Shown piece after piece: positions 14,173-23,143 of a stretch of DNA of 64,000 bases (position 1 is the first letter of the stretch; the number at the start of each line of letters is the position of its first letter). Source of the DNA: Blautia argi (GTDB lineage: Bacteria > Bacillota > Clostridia > Lachnospirales > Lachnospiraceae). The DNA is taken from positions 1,185,501 through 1,249,500 of the forward strand of contig NZ_CP030280.1 in NCBI RefSeq assembly GCF_003287895.1, read 5' to 3'. The position numbers were made by a program, and so were the translations under genes. The notes under the pieces were generated by a model that saw only the letters and a program-made list of their open reading frames with translations, searched no databases and had not been told where the DNA came from.

Positions 14173-15411
14173 GTGAGAAGAGTAGTAATAACCGGCATGG
14201 GAGCCATTACCCCTCTGGGTTTAAATGTAGAGGAATACTGGAAAGGTTTAAAAGAAGGGCAGACTGCCTTTGGAGAAATTACCAGATTTGACAGCAGGGA
14301 ATATAAGGCACACCTGGCAGCAGAGGTAAAGGGATTTCAAGGAAAGGATTATATGGATTTTAAGGCAGCCAAGCGTATGGAGCTTTTCTGTCAGTACGCA
14401 GTAGCGGCAGCAAAGGAAGCGTTTTTGCAGTCCGGGCTGGATATGGAAAGGGAAGATGCCTATCGGGTGGGTTGTTCCATTGGTTCCGGTATCGGCAGCC
14501 TTCAGACTGTGGAGAGAGAGCATAAAAAGCTTCTGGAAAAGGGACCCAACCGGGTGAATCCCCTTATGGTTCCTCTGATGATTTCCAATATGGCAGCAGG
14601 AAATGTGTCTATTCAGTTTGGATTAAAGGGAAAGAGTCTGAATGTGGTGACAGCCTGTGCTTCCGGTACCCATTGTATTGGAGAAGCTTATCGAAGTATA
14701 CAGGCAGGTGATGCAGAGGTGATGCTGGCAGGCGGTACAGAAGCCAGCATTACGCCTGTTGGAGTGGCAGGCTTTGCAGCTCTTACTGCACTGTCTTCCT
14801 CAACAGATCCCAAACGCTGCTCCATTCCCTTTGACAAAGAGAGAGAGGGCTTTGTCATGGGTGAGGGAGCAGGCATTCTGGTTCTGGAGGAGTTGGAGCA
14901 TGCGAAACAAAGAGGAGCGCATATTTTGGCAGAAGTGCTGGGATATGGGGCCACCAGCGATGCTTTTCACATTACTTCTCCAAGAGAGGACGGAGAGGGT
15001 GCAGCCAAATGTATGGAATATGCCTTAAAAGAAGGAGGACTTGCACCGGAAGAGCTGTTTTATATTAATGCACACGGTACGGGTACTCACCACAATGATT
15101 TATTTGAAACAAGAGCCATTAAAAGGCTTTTTGGCGAGCATGCTCACGCTATGAAAATCAATTCTACCAAATCCATGATCGGACATCTTCTGGGCGCTGC
15201 CGGAGCCGTAGAGGCCATTGCCTGTGTAAAGGAACTTCAGGAGAATTATATTCATGAAACAGCAGGATACCAGGTACCGGACGAGGACTGTGATTTGGAC
15301 TATGTGGCAGGACATGGAGAGAATATGGAGCTTTCCTATGCACTGAGCAATTCTCTGGGCTTTGGAGGTCATAATGCCAGCCTGCTTTTGGGTAAGTATA
15401 GAAAGGATTGA
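14173..15411 (+). CDS. fabF: 3-oxoacyl-ACP synthase II
   Basis: A 412-aa condensing enzyme. The start is GTG (14173), preceded by AGGAGGAT at 14161-14168. The active-site triad is visible: Cys in VTACASGTH, His in NAHGTGTHHND, and His in KSMIGHLLGAAGA, with Lys in the same segment. It elongates acyl-ACP with malonyl-ACP. No FabH (KAS III) is encoded nearby, so initiation must rely on a gene elsewhere or on another route. Its stop overlaps the accB start. Confidence 0.97.
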   Translation: MRRVVITGMGAITPLGLNVEEYWKGLKEGQTAFGEITRFDSREYKAHLAAEVKGFQGKDYMDFKAAKRMELFCQYAVAAAKEAFLQSGLDMEREDAYRVGCSIGSGIGSLQTVEREHKKLLEKGPNRVNPLMVPLMISNMAAGNVSIQFGLKGKSLNVVTACASGTHCIGEAYRSIQAGDAEVMLAGGTEASITPVGVAGFAALTALSSSTDPKRCSIPFDKEREGFVMGEGAGILVLEELEHAKQRGAHILAEVLGYGATSDAFHITSPREDGEGAAKCMEYALKEGGLAPEELFYINAHGTGTHHNDLFETRAIKRLFGEHAHAMKINSTKSMIGHLLGAAGAVEAIACVKELQENYIHETAGYQVPDEDCDLDYVAGHGENMELSYALSNSLGFGGHNASLLLGKYRKD

Positions 15412-15869
15412 AAATAGAAATGGAGTTTGAAAAAATAACAGAACTGATTCAGGCAGTGAGCAAATCAGATTTGACAAATTTTTATATGGAAGAGGGCAAT
15501 CTGAAAATTTCTATGAAGGCAGGGAAAAAGGCAAGGGTGAAGGGTTTACAGACAGCTCCCGTTGTTGTACAGGGGGCAGAGAATTTGACTGAGCAGGAAG
15601 AGGTACTAAGCCAAAAGAGCGCGCCTCAGGGAAAAACCATAAAATCTCCTCTTGTAGGTACCTTTTATAATGCTCCATCTCCGGGTGCAAAGGTTTTTGT
15701 ACAGGAGGGTGACACCGTGAAAAAGGGACAGGTACTGGGTATTATTGAGGCCATGAAGCTGATGAATGAAATTGAGGCAGAAGAAGATGGTGTGATTGAA
15801 AAGATTCTGGTTTCCAATGAAACCATGGTAGAGTATGGACAGCCGTTATTTGTGCTGGGACAGGAGTAA
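15408..15869 (+). CDS. accB: Biotin carboxyl carrier protein of acetyl-CoA carboxylase
   Basis: A protein of up to 153 aa. Its C-terminal ~75 residues form the biotinyl domain with the biotinylated lysine in IEAMKLMNEIEAEEDG, preceded by VGTFYNAPSPGA. The N-terminal part is a typical short helix plus a flexible linker. The start is uncertain: TTG at 15408 overlaps the fabF stop, while the ATG at 15420, four codons later, has AAAGGA 12 nt before it. It carries carboxybiotin between AccC and the AccDA carboxyltransferase. Confidence 0.95.
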   Translation: MKIEMEFEKITELIQAVSKSDLTNFYMEEGNLKISMKAGKKARVKGLQTAPVVVQGAENLTEQEEVLSQKSAPQGKTIKSPLVGTFYNAPSPGAKVFVQEGDTVKKGQVLGIIEAMKLMNEIEAEEDGVIEKILVSNETMVEYGQPLFVLGQE

Positions 15870-15871
15870 AA

Positions 15872-16300
15872 ATGAAACTGACAACAAAGGAACTTATGGA
15901 AATTATTCCCCATAGACAACCTTTCCTTCTGGTGGACACTATTGAAGAACTGGAGCCGGGAGTAAGAGCTGTGGGACACAAATGCGTAACTTATAACGAA
16001 CCTTTTTTCGCCGGACATTTTCCAGGTGAGCCGGTGATGCCGGGGGTTCTCCAGATAGAAGCGTTGGCACAGACCGGCGCGGCAGCTATTTTAAGTCTGC
16101 CGGAAAACAAAGGAAAAACCGCCTATTTTGGAGGAATCCGTCAGGCAAAATTCCGGCAGAAGGTCGTCCCGGGCGATGTGTTGACCTTAGAGGTAGAACT
16201 TATCAAGGTCAAAGGTCCTGTGGGAATCGGAAGGGCTGTGGCAAAAAATCAGAAGCAGCAGGTTACAGCAGCCGCAGAGCTGACCTTTATGATTGGATAG
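15872..16300 (+). CDS. fabZ: 3-hydroxyacyl-ACP dehydratase
   Basis: A 142-aa hot-dog fold dehydratase. LMEIIPHRQPFLLVD is the family N-terminus. The active-site block GHFPGEPVMPGVLQIEALAQ contains the catalytic His and Glu. It lies 2 nt after accB and is followed by accC, so it is part of the same transcript. Confidence 0.96.
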   Translation: MKLTTKELMEIIPHRQPFLLVDTIEELEPGVRAVGHKCVTYNEPFFAGHFPGEPVMPGVLQIEALAQTGAAAILSLPENKGKTAYFGGIRQAKFRQKVVPGDVLTLEVELIKVKGPVGIGRAVAKNQKQQVTAAAELTFMIG

Positions 16301-16312
16301 GAGTGGCAGGAT

Positions 16313-17660
16313 ATGTTTCAGAAAATCTTAATTGCAAACAGGGGAGAGATTGCTGTGCGGATTATCCGTGCCTGCAGGGAAATGGGAATCTGTACAGTGG
16401 CAGTTTATTCCGAGGCAGATAAGGACGCCCTTCATGCGCAACTGGCAGATGAAGCGGTGTGTATCGGACCTGCTTCTCCTTTGGAGAGCTATCTGAATAT
16501 GGGGCGGATTTTAAGCGCAGCCATTGCCGCAAAGGCAGAAGCCATTCACCCCGGCTTTGGCTTTCTTTCCGAAAACAGCCGTTTTGCAAAAATGTGTGAG
16601 GAATGTCATATTGCTTTTATTGGTCCTTCTGCAGAGGTCATAGAAAAAATGGGCAATAAGGCAGAAGCGAGAAAGACCATGGTACAGGCAGGCGTTCCGG
16701 TGGTGCCGGGAACAGAAGAACCGGTGTATGAGGCAGAGGAAGCTCTTTTAAGGGCAGAAGAAATCGGTTTTCCCGTTATGATAAAGGCTGCGCTCGGCGG
16801 CGGAGGAAAGGGTATGCGGGTGTCTTATGACAGAGAGGATTTTCTGGAGAATTTCCACACAGCCCAGACAGAAACCATACATGCCTTTGCAGATAACGCC
16901 ATGTATCTGGAACGCTATATTGAGCGTCCCCGGCACATTTGAGGTGCAGATTCTGGCAGACAGGCAGGGACATGCCGTACAGCTTGGAGAAAGAGATTGC
17001 TCCATTCAAAGACGTCACCAGAAATTAATTGAAGAATCTCCCTCCTGCGCTGTTTCCGAAGAAATCAGGGAACAACTGGGGGAAACAGCAAAAAAGGCGG
17101 CGCTTGCCGTAGGCTATGAAAGTGCAGGAACTATTGAATTTCTTCTGGATAAATCCGGGGAGTTTTTCTTCATGGAAATGAATACCAGAATCCAGGTGGA
17201 ACACCCGGTCACGGAATTTGTATCCGGGGTAGATTTAATAAAAGAGCAGATTCGTATTGCAGCAGGACTGCCTCTTTCTGTACAACAGGAGGACATTGTT
17301 TTAAGAGGACATGCCATTGAGTGTAGAATCAATGCAGAAGACCCCAGGCATCATTTTATGCCCTGTCCGGGAACCATTGAAAATCTGCACATTCCCGGTG
17401 GAAAGGGGGTGCGGGTGGATACTGCGGTATATCACGGATATAAAATTCCACCCAACTATGATTCCATGATTATGAAGGTGATTGTCCATGATAAGGACCG
17501 GGCGTCCGCTATTGCCAAAATGCGGAGTGTGCTGGGGGAAGTGATTATTGAAGGGGTAAAGACCAATTTGGATTTTCAGTATGATATTTTGAAACAAAAG
17601 GACTTTGAAGAGGGAAGAGTGACTACTCATTTTATTGAAGAACACTATTCTTTCGACTAA
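16313..17660 (+). CDS. accC: Biotin carboxylase subunit of acetyl-CoA carboxylase (frameshifted as sequenced)
   Basis: The N-terminal frame (MFQKILIANRGEIAVRIIRA) contains the ATP-grasp glycine loop LGGGGKGMRVS and stops at 16942 just after ERYIERPRH. Homology continues one base out of frame with EVQILADRQG, the catalytic segment FFMEMNTRIQVEHPVTE, and ends at 17660. One extra T in the TTT at 16938-16940 explains the break; removing it gives RPRHIEVQIL, the conserved sequence, and a product of about 449 aa, normal for AccC. The gene is needed for malonyl-CoA supply, so a real null mutation is improbable. Confidence 0.92.
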
Positions 17661-17692
17661 TACAGAAATTTTGCCAAAGGGAGTGACAGGAC

Positions 17693-19435
17693 ATGTCCGG
17701 ATTAAGAGATTTATTTAAGAAAACTGCCGCTGTGCAGACGGAAAAACAACAGGAAGAAACAGGAAAAGCAGAGAGTTTGCAGAGTCCCTCTGTACCGGAG
17801 GGTATGTGGGTAAAATGCCCGAAATGCAAAGAATTGCTCTTAAAGGAGGAGGTAGTCCGGCATTCCTACACCTGTCCGAAATGCGGAGGATATTTCCGCA
17901 TGAAGGCAAAGACCAGAATCAGGCTGGCAGCAGATGAGGGCAGCTTTACCCCCTGGTTTACAGAGGTGGAGGGTAACAACCCCCTGGAGTACCCCGGATA
18001 TGAGGAAAAGCTGGAGGAATTAAGAGAAAAAACCCATTTAGATGAAGCCCTGTATATCGGAGAGGGAAAAATCGAGGGCACACCTGTGGTTCTTGGCGCC
18101 TGTGATACCCGTTTTCTTATGGGAAGTATGGGCTATGCAGTGGGCGAGAAAATTGCCCTTGCCTTTGAACGTGCCGCAAAAGAGAAACTCCCGGTGATTT
18201 TATTCTGCTGTTCCGGGGGAGCCCGTATGCAGGAGGGGATTGTATCCCTGATGCAGATGGCAAAAACCTCAGCAGCCATACAAAAGCACAGCAGGGCAGG
18301 GCTTCTGTATATATCTGTTTTGACTGACCCTACCATGGGTGGGGTTACGGCAAGCTTTGCCATGCTGGGAGATGTGATTTTGGCAGAACCCCAGGCACTC
18401 ATTGGCTTTGCGGGTCCCAGAGTCATTGCACAGACCATTGGACAAAAGCTGCCGGAGGGCTTTCAAAGAGCAGAGTTTCTTCTGGAGCATGGTATGCTGG
18501 ATGGAATTGTGAAAAGGGAAGACTTAAGACAGACTCTGGCAGCTCTTGTGAAGATTCATGAGAGGCGCGATGGATATTGTCAGTTTTCCAGGATTCACAT
18601 GCCAAAAAAAGAAGAAGAAAAAAAGAACTCCAAAAAACAGGGAACAGGTAAAGCGGTAACAGCCTGGGAGAGAGTAGAGAGAGCCAGAAGCGGAAAGCGT
18701 CTGACTGCTTTAGATTATATAGAAACTGTGTTTGACGGCTTTTTGGAACTGCATGGGGATCGGCTTTTCGGCGATGACAGTGCAGTGGCAGGCGGGCTGG
18801 CTCTTTTAGACGGACAGCCGGTAACGGTTATCGGTGTGCAGAAGGGGAGAACCACGAAAGAAAACATTTCCAGAAACTTTGGTATGCCTTCTCCGGAAGG
18901 GTATCGGAAGGCGTTGCGTCTTATGAAGCAGGCAGAAAAGTTTAAAAGACCGGTGATTACCTTTATTGATACACCCGGCGCCTTCTGCGGTATGGAAGCA
19001 GAGGAGAGGGGACAGGGAGAGGCTATTGCCAGAAATCTGTTGGAAATGTCAGATTTAAAGACGCCCATTCTTTCTATTGTCACAGGAGAAGGAGGCAGTG
19101 GAGGCGCCCTTGCCCTTGGTATGGGAAATGAGGTCTGGCTTATGGAAAATGCCACCTATTCGATTTTGTCCCCGGAGGGTTTTGCCTCTATTTTATGGAA
19201 AGACAGCAAGCGGGCAAAGGAGGCGGCAGAGGTGATGAAGGTCACTGCCAAAGATTTGCTTGAGCTTGGCGTGATTGAGCAGATCATTCCGGAAGAGATT
19301 CCTGCCTGTCCGGAAAACAAAAAAGAACTGGCAGAGGATATGAAAAAAAGAATGAAGAAATTTCTCGAAGATTGCAGCAGGCTGACACCGGAGGAACTGG
19401 TGCAGCAGCGCTATGAGCGATTTCGCAGAATGTAA
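17693..19435 (+). CDS. accDA: Acetyl-CoA carboxylase carboxyltransferase, fused AccD (beta) and AccA (alpha)
   Basis: A 580-aa single polypeptide joins both carboxyltransferase subunits. Residues ~40-65 carry the AccD zinc ribbon (CPKCKELL and CPKCGGYF). The beta crotonase-like domain follows ([19 protein letters not shown] and [12 protein letters not shown]). A lysine-rich linker ([12 protein letters not shown]) leads at about residue 320 to the AccA domain ([55 protein letters not shown]). The frame is uninterrupted, so the fusion is genuine in this sequence; in most bacteria the two are separate. It transfers the carboxyl from biotin to acetyl-CoA. The order BCCP-BC-CT in one operon favours stoichiometric assembly. 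Confidence 0.95.
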   Translation: MSGLRDLFKKTAAVQTEKQQEETGKAESLQSPSVPEGMWVKCPKCKELLLKEEVVRHSYTCPKCGGYFRMKAKTRIRLAADEGSFTPWFTEVEGNNPLEYPGYEEKLEELREKTHLDEALYIGEGKIEGTPVVLGACDTRFLMGSMGYAVGEKIALAFERAAKEKLPVILFCCSGGARMQEGIVSLMQMAKTSAAIQKHSRAGLLYISVLTDPTMGGVTASFAMLGDVILAEPQALIGFAGPRVIAQTIGQKLPEGFQRAEFLLEHGMLDGIVKREDLRQTLAALVKIHERRDGYCQFSRIHMPKKEEEKKNSKKQGTGKAVTAWERVERARSGKRLTALDYIETVFDGFLELHGDRLFGDDSAVAGGLALLDGQPVTVIGVQKGRTTKENISRNFGMPSPEGYRKALRLMKQAEKFKRPVITFIDTPGAFCGMEAEERGQGEAIARNLLEMSDLKTPILSIVTGEGGSGGALALGMGNEVWLMENATYSILSPEGFASILWKDSKRAKEAAEVMKVTAKDLLELGVIEQIIPEEIPACPENKKELAEDMKKRMKKFLEDCSRLTPEELVQQRYERFRRM

Positions 19436-19445
19436 AGGAGCAGCC

Positions 19446-20525
19446 ATGGGAAAGACATTGAAAATCGGAGAACTGGAAGCCCGGATTCCTGTGATACAGG
19501 GCGGTATGGGAGTAGGAATCAGCCTTTCCTCCCTGGCAGGTGCTGTGGCAGGAGAAGGCGGCATTGGTATGATTTCTACGGCGCAGATTGGTTTTCGGGA
19601 GCCGGACTTTGATACAAATCCCTTTGCAGCCAATTACAGAGCCATGGAAAAGGAAATCAAAAAGGCACGAAAGATAGCGGGAAACGGAATTTTAGGTGTT
19701 AATATTATGACCGTCACCAGAAATTATGAGCAGTATGTAAGAACCGCGGTAAAGGCAGGAATTGACTTGATTGTATCCGGGGCAGGGCTTCCGGTAGACC
19801 TGCCTGCATATACGCAGGGGAGTGGGGTGAAAATTGCCCCTGTTGTGTCTTCTCTGAAATCCTTTACCGTGTTGTGCAGGCTGTGGGAGCGAAAATACAG
19901 GCGCTTCCCAGACTTTGTGGTAGTGGAAGGTCCAAAGGCAGGGGGACATCTGGGATTTTCAGAAGAAGAGCTGGAAACGTATGAAAAAAATTCTTATGAC
20001 AGTGTTATAAAATCCATTATAGAAAAAGCCAGGGAGTATGGAGAAAAAGCGGGAATAAAAATACCGGTAATTGCTGCCGGAGGAATTTTTGACAGAGAAG
20101 ATATGCGGCATGCCATGGAGCTTGGGGCAGACGGGGTACAGGTGGGAACCCGTTTTGTAACTACAGAAGAGTGTGACGCGGCAGGGGCTTATAAAGAGGC
20201 CTATATTCAGGCAGAAAAAAAGGACATTTGCATTGTGAAAAGCCCGGTGGGTATGCCGGCAAGGGCGGTGAAAAACAGGTTTTTGAAGGATACAGAAGAA
20301 AAGCCTGTGAAACTTGGACATTGCTATCAATGTATTTCCACCTGTAAACAAAGAGATATTCCCTACTGTATTACAGAAGCTCTGGTAAACGCAGCGAAGG
20401 GGGATATGGAGCATGCTCTCGTGTTTTGCGGGGAGAATGCATGGAAATGTAAAAAAATAGAAAAAGTGAAAGATATTATGGAGGAGTTTGCACAGGCGGC
20501 ATATGAAAAAGGGGAGTTTTCATAG
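19446..20525 (+). CDS. fabK: FabK-like flavin enoyl-ACP reductase / nitronate monooxygenase family, Cys-rich C-terminus
   Basis: A 359-aa FMN-dependent TIM-barrel enzyme. The N-terminus IPVIQGGMGVGIS, the central VVEGPKAGGHLGFS with the conserved His, and AAGGIFDREDMRHAMELGADGVQVGTRF place it in the FabK/nitronate monooxygenase family. It ends the fatty-acid operon and no FabI, FabL or FabV is present, so it is the likely enoyl-ACP reductase. It is longer than classical FabK, with extra cysteines (CYQCISTCKQRDIPYC) near the end that look able to bind a metal or Fe-S cluster. The start at 19446 follows AAAGGAG; an upstream in-frame start would overlap accDA. The exact reaction is not proven by sequence. 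Confidence 0.85.
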   Translation: MGKTLKIGELEARIPVIQGGMGVGISLSSLAGAVAGEGGIGMISTAQIGFREPDFDTNPFAANYRAMEKEIKKARKIAGNGILGVNIMTVTRNYEQYVRTAVKAGIDLIVSGAGLPVDLPAYTQGSGVKIAPVVSSLKSFTVLCRLWERKYRRFPDFVVVEGPKAGGHLGFSEEELETYEKNSYDSVIKSIIEKAREYGEKAGIKIPVIAAGGIFDREDMRHAMELGADGVQVGTRFVTTEECDAAGAYKEAYIQAEKKDICIVKSPVGMPARAVKNRFLKDTEEKPVKLGHCYQCISTCKQRDIPYCITEALVNAAKGDMEHALVFCGENAWKCKKIEKVKDIMEEFAQAAYEKGEFS

Positions 20526-20571
20526 GTCGTGTCTGTAAAATGTTTTACAATTCATAGAAGATATCTTATAC

Positions 20572-20608
20572 GGGGTGCACTTTGAGTCTTGGATTCACAG
20601 TACACCCC
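20572..20608. terminator. Terminator at the end of the fatty-acid operon
   Basis: GGGGTGCACTTTGAGTC (20572-20588) pairs with GATTCACAGTACACCCC (20592-20608), with a few G-U pairs or mismatches and a tight loop. The following tract is only moderately T-rich. Confidence 0.65.
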
Positions 20609-20673
20609 TCATTGTTAAAAAAATACTGTTTTTATGTTATCGTTTTTTTCTGTATTGTGCAGAAAAGCTTCTC

Positions 20674-20773
20674 TTGCAAACTTGCAGACACTAAATGTAG
20701 TCTTATGGAAACTATTGGAAGAAATTGATGTTTCGTATACTAAGAGCAGAAAATAATAACTGCAAGTTTACAA
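20674..20773 (+). promoter_or_regulatory. Widely spaced inverted repeat flanking the promoter of the XRE gene
   Basis: TTGCAAACTTGCAG (20674-20687) recurs inverted as CTGCAAGTTTACAA (20760-20773), 13 of 14 positions, separated by 72 nt. A -10 element TATACT (20736-20741) lies between them. The right arm directly abuts the AGGAG of the gene at 20787. The arrangement fits either two operators bound with DNA looping or a leader-RNA structure masking the ribosome binding site. Confidence 0.55.
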
Positions 20774-20786
20774 AGGAGAAATGACT

Positions 20787-21122
20787 GTGCAAAAGAGTTT
20801 TGGCAGAAGAATTAACAAAATCAGGAAGGAACAGGGAATTACCTCGGAGGCGCTGGCGGGAATCTGCGGTGTGAATCCTGTTTTTATCCGTCAGATTGAA
20901 GGCGGTACCAGAACGCCCAGCCTCCCGGTGTTTGTCCGTATTTGCAATGCGCTGGAAATGTCACCGGAATATTTTTTGCAGGACGAGCTAAGGCTTGGGG
21001 AGCGCTCCTGCGATAAGGAGGAAATTATAGAAAGTATTTCAAAATTCACGCCTGCGGAGCTGAAAATGGCAAAAAACATTATTCAGGCAATGGGAATTTC
21101 TTTTTCAGATAAAGAGGCATAA
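20787..21122 (+). CDS. XRE-family helix-turn-helix regulator
   Basis: An ~111-aa DNA-binding protein. Residues ~5-60 form a Cro/CI-type HTH (RINKIRKEQGITSEALAGIC, then VNPVFIRQIEGGTRTPSLPV). The C-terminal ~45 residues hold a helix pair (FTPAELKMAKNIIQAMG). GTG at 20787 is the preferred start because AGGAG (20774-20778) lies 8 nt before it but only 2 nt before the in-frame ATG at 20781. It stands alone between the fatty-acid operon and the VOC gene, preceded by a long-range inverted repeat it may bind. The target is unknown; control of the adjacent fatty-acid genes is possible but unsupported. Confidence 0.88.
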   Translation: MQKSFGRRINKIRKEQGITSEALAGICGVNPVFIRQIEGGTRTPSLPVFVRICNALEMSPEYFLQDELRLGERSCDKEEIIESISKFTPAELKMAKNIIQAMGISFSDKEA

Positions 21123-21196
21123 GCCTTGCCATTTTGTCTGTTTTTTTGTATGCTTATATATAGAAAAATACACAGACATAGAGGAGGACGTTATAT

Positions 21197-21553
21197 ATGA
21201 GTAAATTAGAAGAATTGGGATTTGAACTGCGCCATGTGGGCATTAACTGTGCAAACGAAGAAGAAGCCTGTACAGTAGCAGACCGTTTTGACACGATTTT
21301 CGGCTTTACAAAAAAGATAGGAAACAGTTCTGTATTTGCAGGTACAGCCGTGGAAGCCATGAAAAAACCATATCTTGGAAAAAACGGACACATTGCCATT
21401 GGAACTACAGATGTAAAAGAGGCAGTTGCCTATCTGGAAAGTCAGGGTGTGGAGTTTGACATGGAAACTGCCAAATACAAAAATGAGAAAATGATTGCTG
21501 TTTATATGAAAGAAGAAATCGGCGGTTTTGCCGTGCATCTGGTACAGAAATAA
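21197..21553 (+). CDS. VOC-family protein resembling the C-terminal domain of KHG/KDPG aldolases
   Basis: A 118-aa vicinal-oxygen-chelate (glyoxalase/bleomycin-resistance) domain. FELRHVGINCANEEEACTVA, VFAGTAVEAMKKPYLGKNGHI and GGFAVHLVQK strongly resemble the VOC domain found fused to the C-terminus of some clostridial 2-keto-4-hydroxyglutarate/KDPG aldolases, as recalled from family knowledge. Here it is free-standing, with its own ribosome binding site (GAGGAGG) and a terminator behind it. No aldolase lies nearby. Its function is not known. Confidence 0.8.
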   Translation: MSKLEELGFELRHVGINCANEEEACTVADRFDTIFGFTKKIGNSSVFAGTAVEAMKKPYLGKNGHIAIGTTDVKEAVAYLESQGVEFDMETAKYKNEKMIAVYMKEEIGGFAVHLVQK

Positions 21554-21624
21554 GAGAGAATCAAAAGAAACCCGAATTACCACTTGAAAATAGGAAAGGG
21601 TTTGAGTATAATTTTCATAGTGAC

Positions 21625-21665
21625 GGGGCTGTCGCACAAAACTTCCATGCGGCTGCCCCTGCTTT
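21625..21665 (+). terminator. Hairpin terminator upstream of gltX
   Basis: GGGGCTGTCGCA (21625-21636) pairs with TGCGGCTGCCCC (21648-21659), two mismatches, followed by TGCTTTTTG. The GGGGCTG(C/T)(T/C)GCA arm is shared with the hairpins at 3384 and 12374. Confidence 0.7.
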
Positions 21666-21693
21666 TTGTAAACATAAAGGAGAGATATAGAAA

Positions 21694-23142
21694 ATGAGCA
21701 CAGTAAGAACAAGATTTGCACCAAGTCCTACAGGAAGAATGCATGTGGGAAACTTAAGAACCGCTCTTTATGCCTACCTGATTGCAAAGCATGAAGGTGG
21801 AAGCTTTATGCTGCGTATTGAGGATACAGACCAGGAGCGTTTTGTGGAAGGCGCTTTGGATATTATTTACCGCACACTTGCAAAAACAGGTCTGGTTCAC
21901 GATGAAGGCCCGGATAAGGACGGAGGCTATGGTCCTTATGTGCAGAGTGAAAGAAATGCACAGGGAATTTATTTGAAATATGCAAAACAGTTGATTGACC
22001 AGGGAGATGCTTATTACTGTTTCTGTACCAAGGAGCGTCTGGAATCTCTGAAATCCCAGGTGGGAGAAAAAGAAATTGCCATGTATGACAAGCACTGTCT
22101 GCATCTGAGCAAGGAAGAGGTAGAGGCAAAGCTGGCAGCAGGAGAGCCTTATGTTATCCGTTTTAATATGCCCACAGAAGGAACGACTACTTTCAGTGAT
22201 GAAATTTACGGAGACATTACAGTTCCCAACAACGAGCTGGACGATTTGATTCTAATTAAATCCGATGGATATCCAACGTACAACTTTGCAAACGTCATTG
22301 ATGACCATTTAATGGGCATTACTCATGTGGTGAGGGGCAATGAGTATCTGTCCTCTTCTCCGAAATACAACCGCATTTACGAGGCATTTGGCTGGGAAAT
22401 TCCTACCTATGTGCACTGCCCGCTGATTACCAACGAGGAACATAAAAAGCTCAGCAAGCGTTCCGGCCATTCTTCTTACGAGGATTTGCTGGAGCAGGGA
22501 TTTTTGACAGAGGCCATTGTAAACTATGTGGCGCTTTTAGGCTGGTGTCCGGAGGATAACCGAGAAATATTCTCTTTAGAGGAATTGGTGAAGGTGTTTG
22601 ACTATCATCATATGAGCAAATCTCCGGCGGTATTTGATATCCAGAAGCTGAAATGGTTAAACGGGGAATATATGAAAGCCATGGACGATGAGAAATTCTA
22701 TGAAATGGCTCTGCCGTATTTAAAACAGGTGATAACAAAAGACCTGGATTTAAAGAAAATTGCCTCCATGGTAAAAACCAGAATCGAAGTATTCCCGGAT
22801 ATCCCGGATTTAATTGATTTCTTTGAAGCAGTACCGGAATACGATATTTCCATGTACACCCACAAAAAGATGAAGACAAACCCGGAAATTTCTTTGGAAG
22901 TGCTTACAAAGATACTGCCTGTTCTGGAGAATCAGGAAGATTATACCAATGATGCACTGTATGAACTGCTTTGTGGCTTTGCTAAGGAAAACGGATACAA
23001 AAACGGACAGATTCTGTGGCCAATCCGCACCGCTCTTTCCGGTAAACAGATGACACCGGCAGGAGCCACAGAGATTCTGGAGGTGCTGGGAAAAGAGGAA
23101 AGTCTGAAGCGTATCCATGCTGCCATTGAAAAGTTAAGCTGA
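21694..23142 (+). CDS. gltX: Glutamyl-tRNA synthetase
   Basis: A 482-aa class I aminoacyl-tRNA synthetase. The HIGH-type signature is [20 protein letters not shown], and the KMSKS-type loop is [29 protein letters not shown] and [19 protein letters not shown] are further GluRS motifs. The C-terminal anticodon-binding domain is helical and complete. The start follows AAAGGAGAGAT. The helicase gene begins one base after its stop. No T-box leader was found; the 5' region holds only a terminator hairpin. Confidence 0.97.
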   Translation: MSTVRTRFAPSPTGRMHVGNLRTALYAYLIAKHEGGSFMLRIEDTDQERFVEGALDIIYRTLAKTGLVHDEGPDKDGGYGPYVQSERNAQGIYLKYAKQLIDQGDAYYCFCTKERLESLKSQVGEKEIAMYDKHCLHLSKEEVEAKLAAGEPYVIRFNMPTEGTTTFSDEIYGDITVPNNELDDLILIKSDGYPTYNFANVIDDHLMGITHVVRGNEYLSSSPKYNRIYEAFGWEIPTYVHCPLITNEEHKKLSKRSGHSSYEDLLEQGFLTEAIVNYVALLGWCPEDNREIFSLEELVKVFDYHHMSKSPAVFDIQKLKWLNGEYMKAMDDEKFYEMALPYLKQVITKDLDLKKIASMVKTRIEVFPDIPDLIDFFEAVPEYDISMYTHKKMKTNPEISLEVLTKILPVLENQEDYTNDALYELLCGFAKENGYKNGQILWPIRTALSGKQMTPAGATEILEVLGKEESLKRIHAAIEKLS

Positions 23143-23143
23143 G

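Noticed and set aside
18715..19155. Long minus-strand frames inside accDA, and similar shadows in gltX and dxs
   Set aside because: They mirror the codon pattern of the plus-strand genes and carry no start signals.
21600..21693. Possible T-box leader before gltX
   Set aside because: Only about 140 nt separate it from the previous gene; no T-box sequence or specifier stem was seen, only a terminator-like hairpin.
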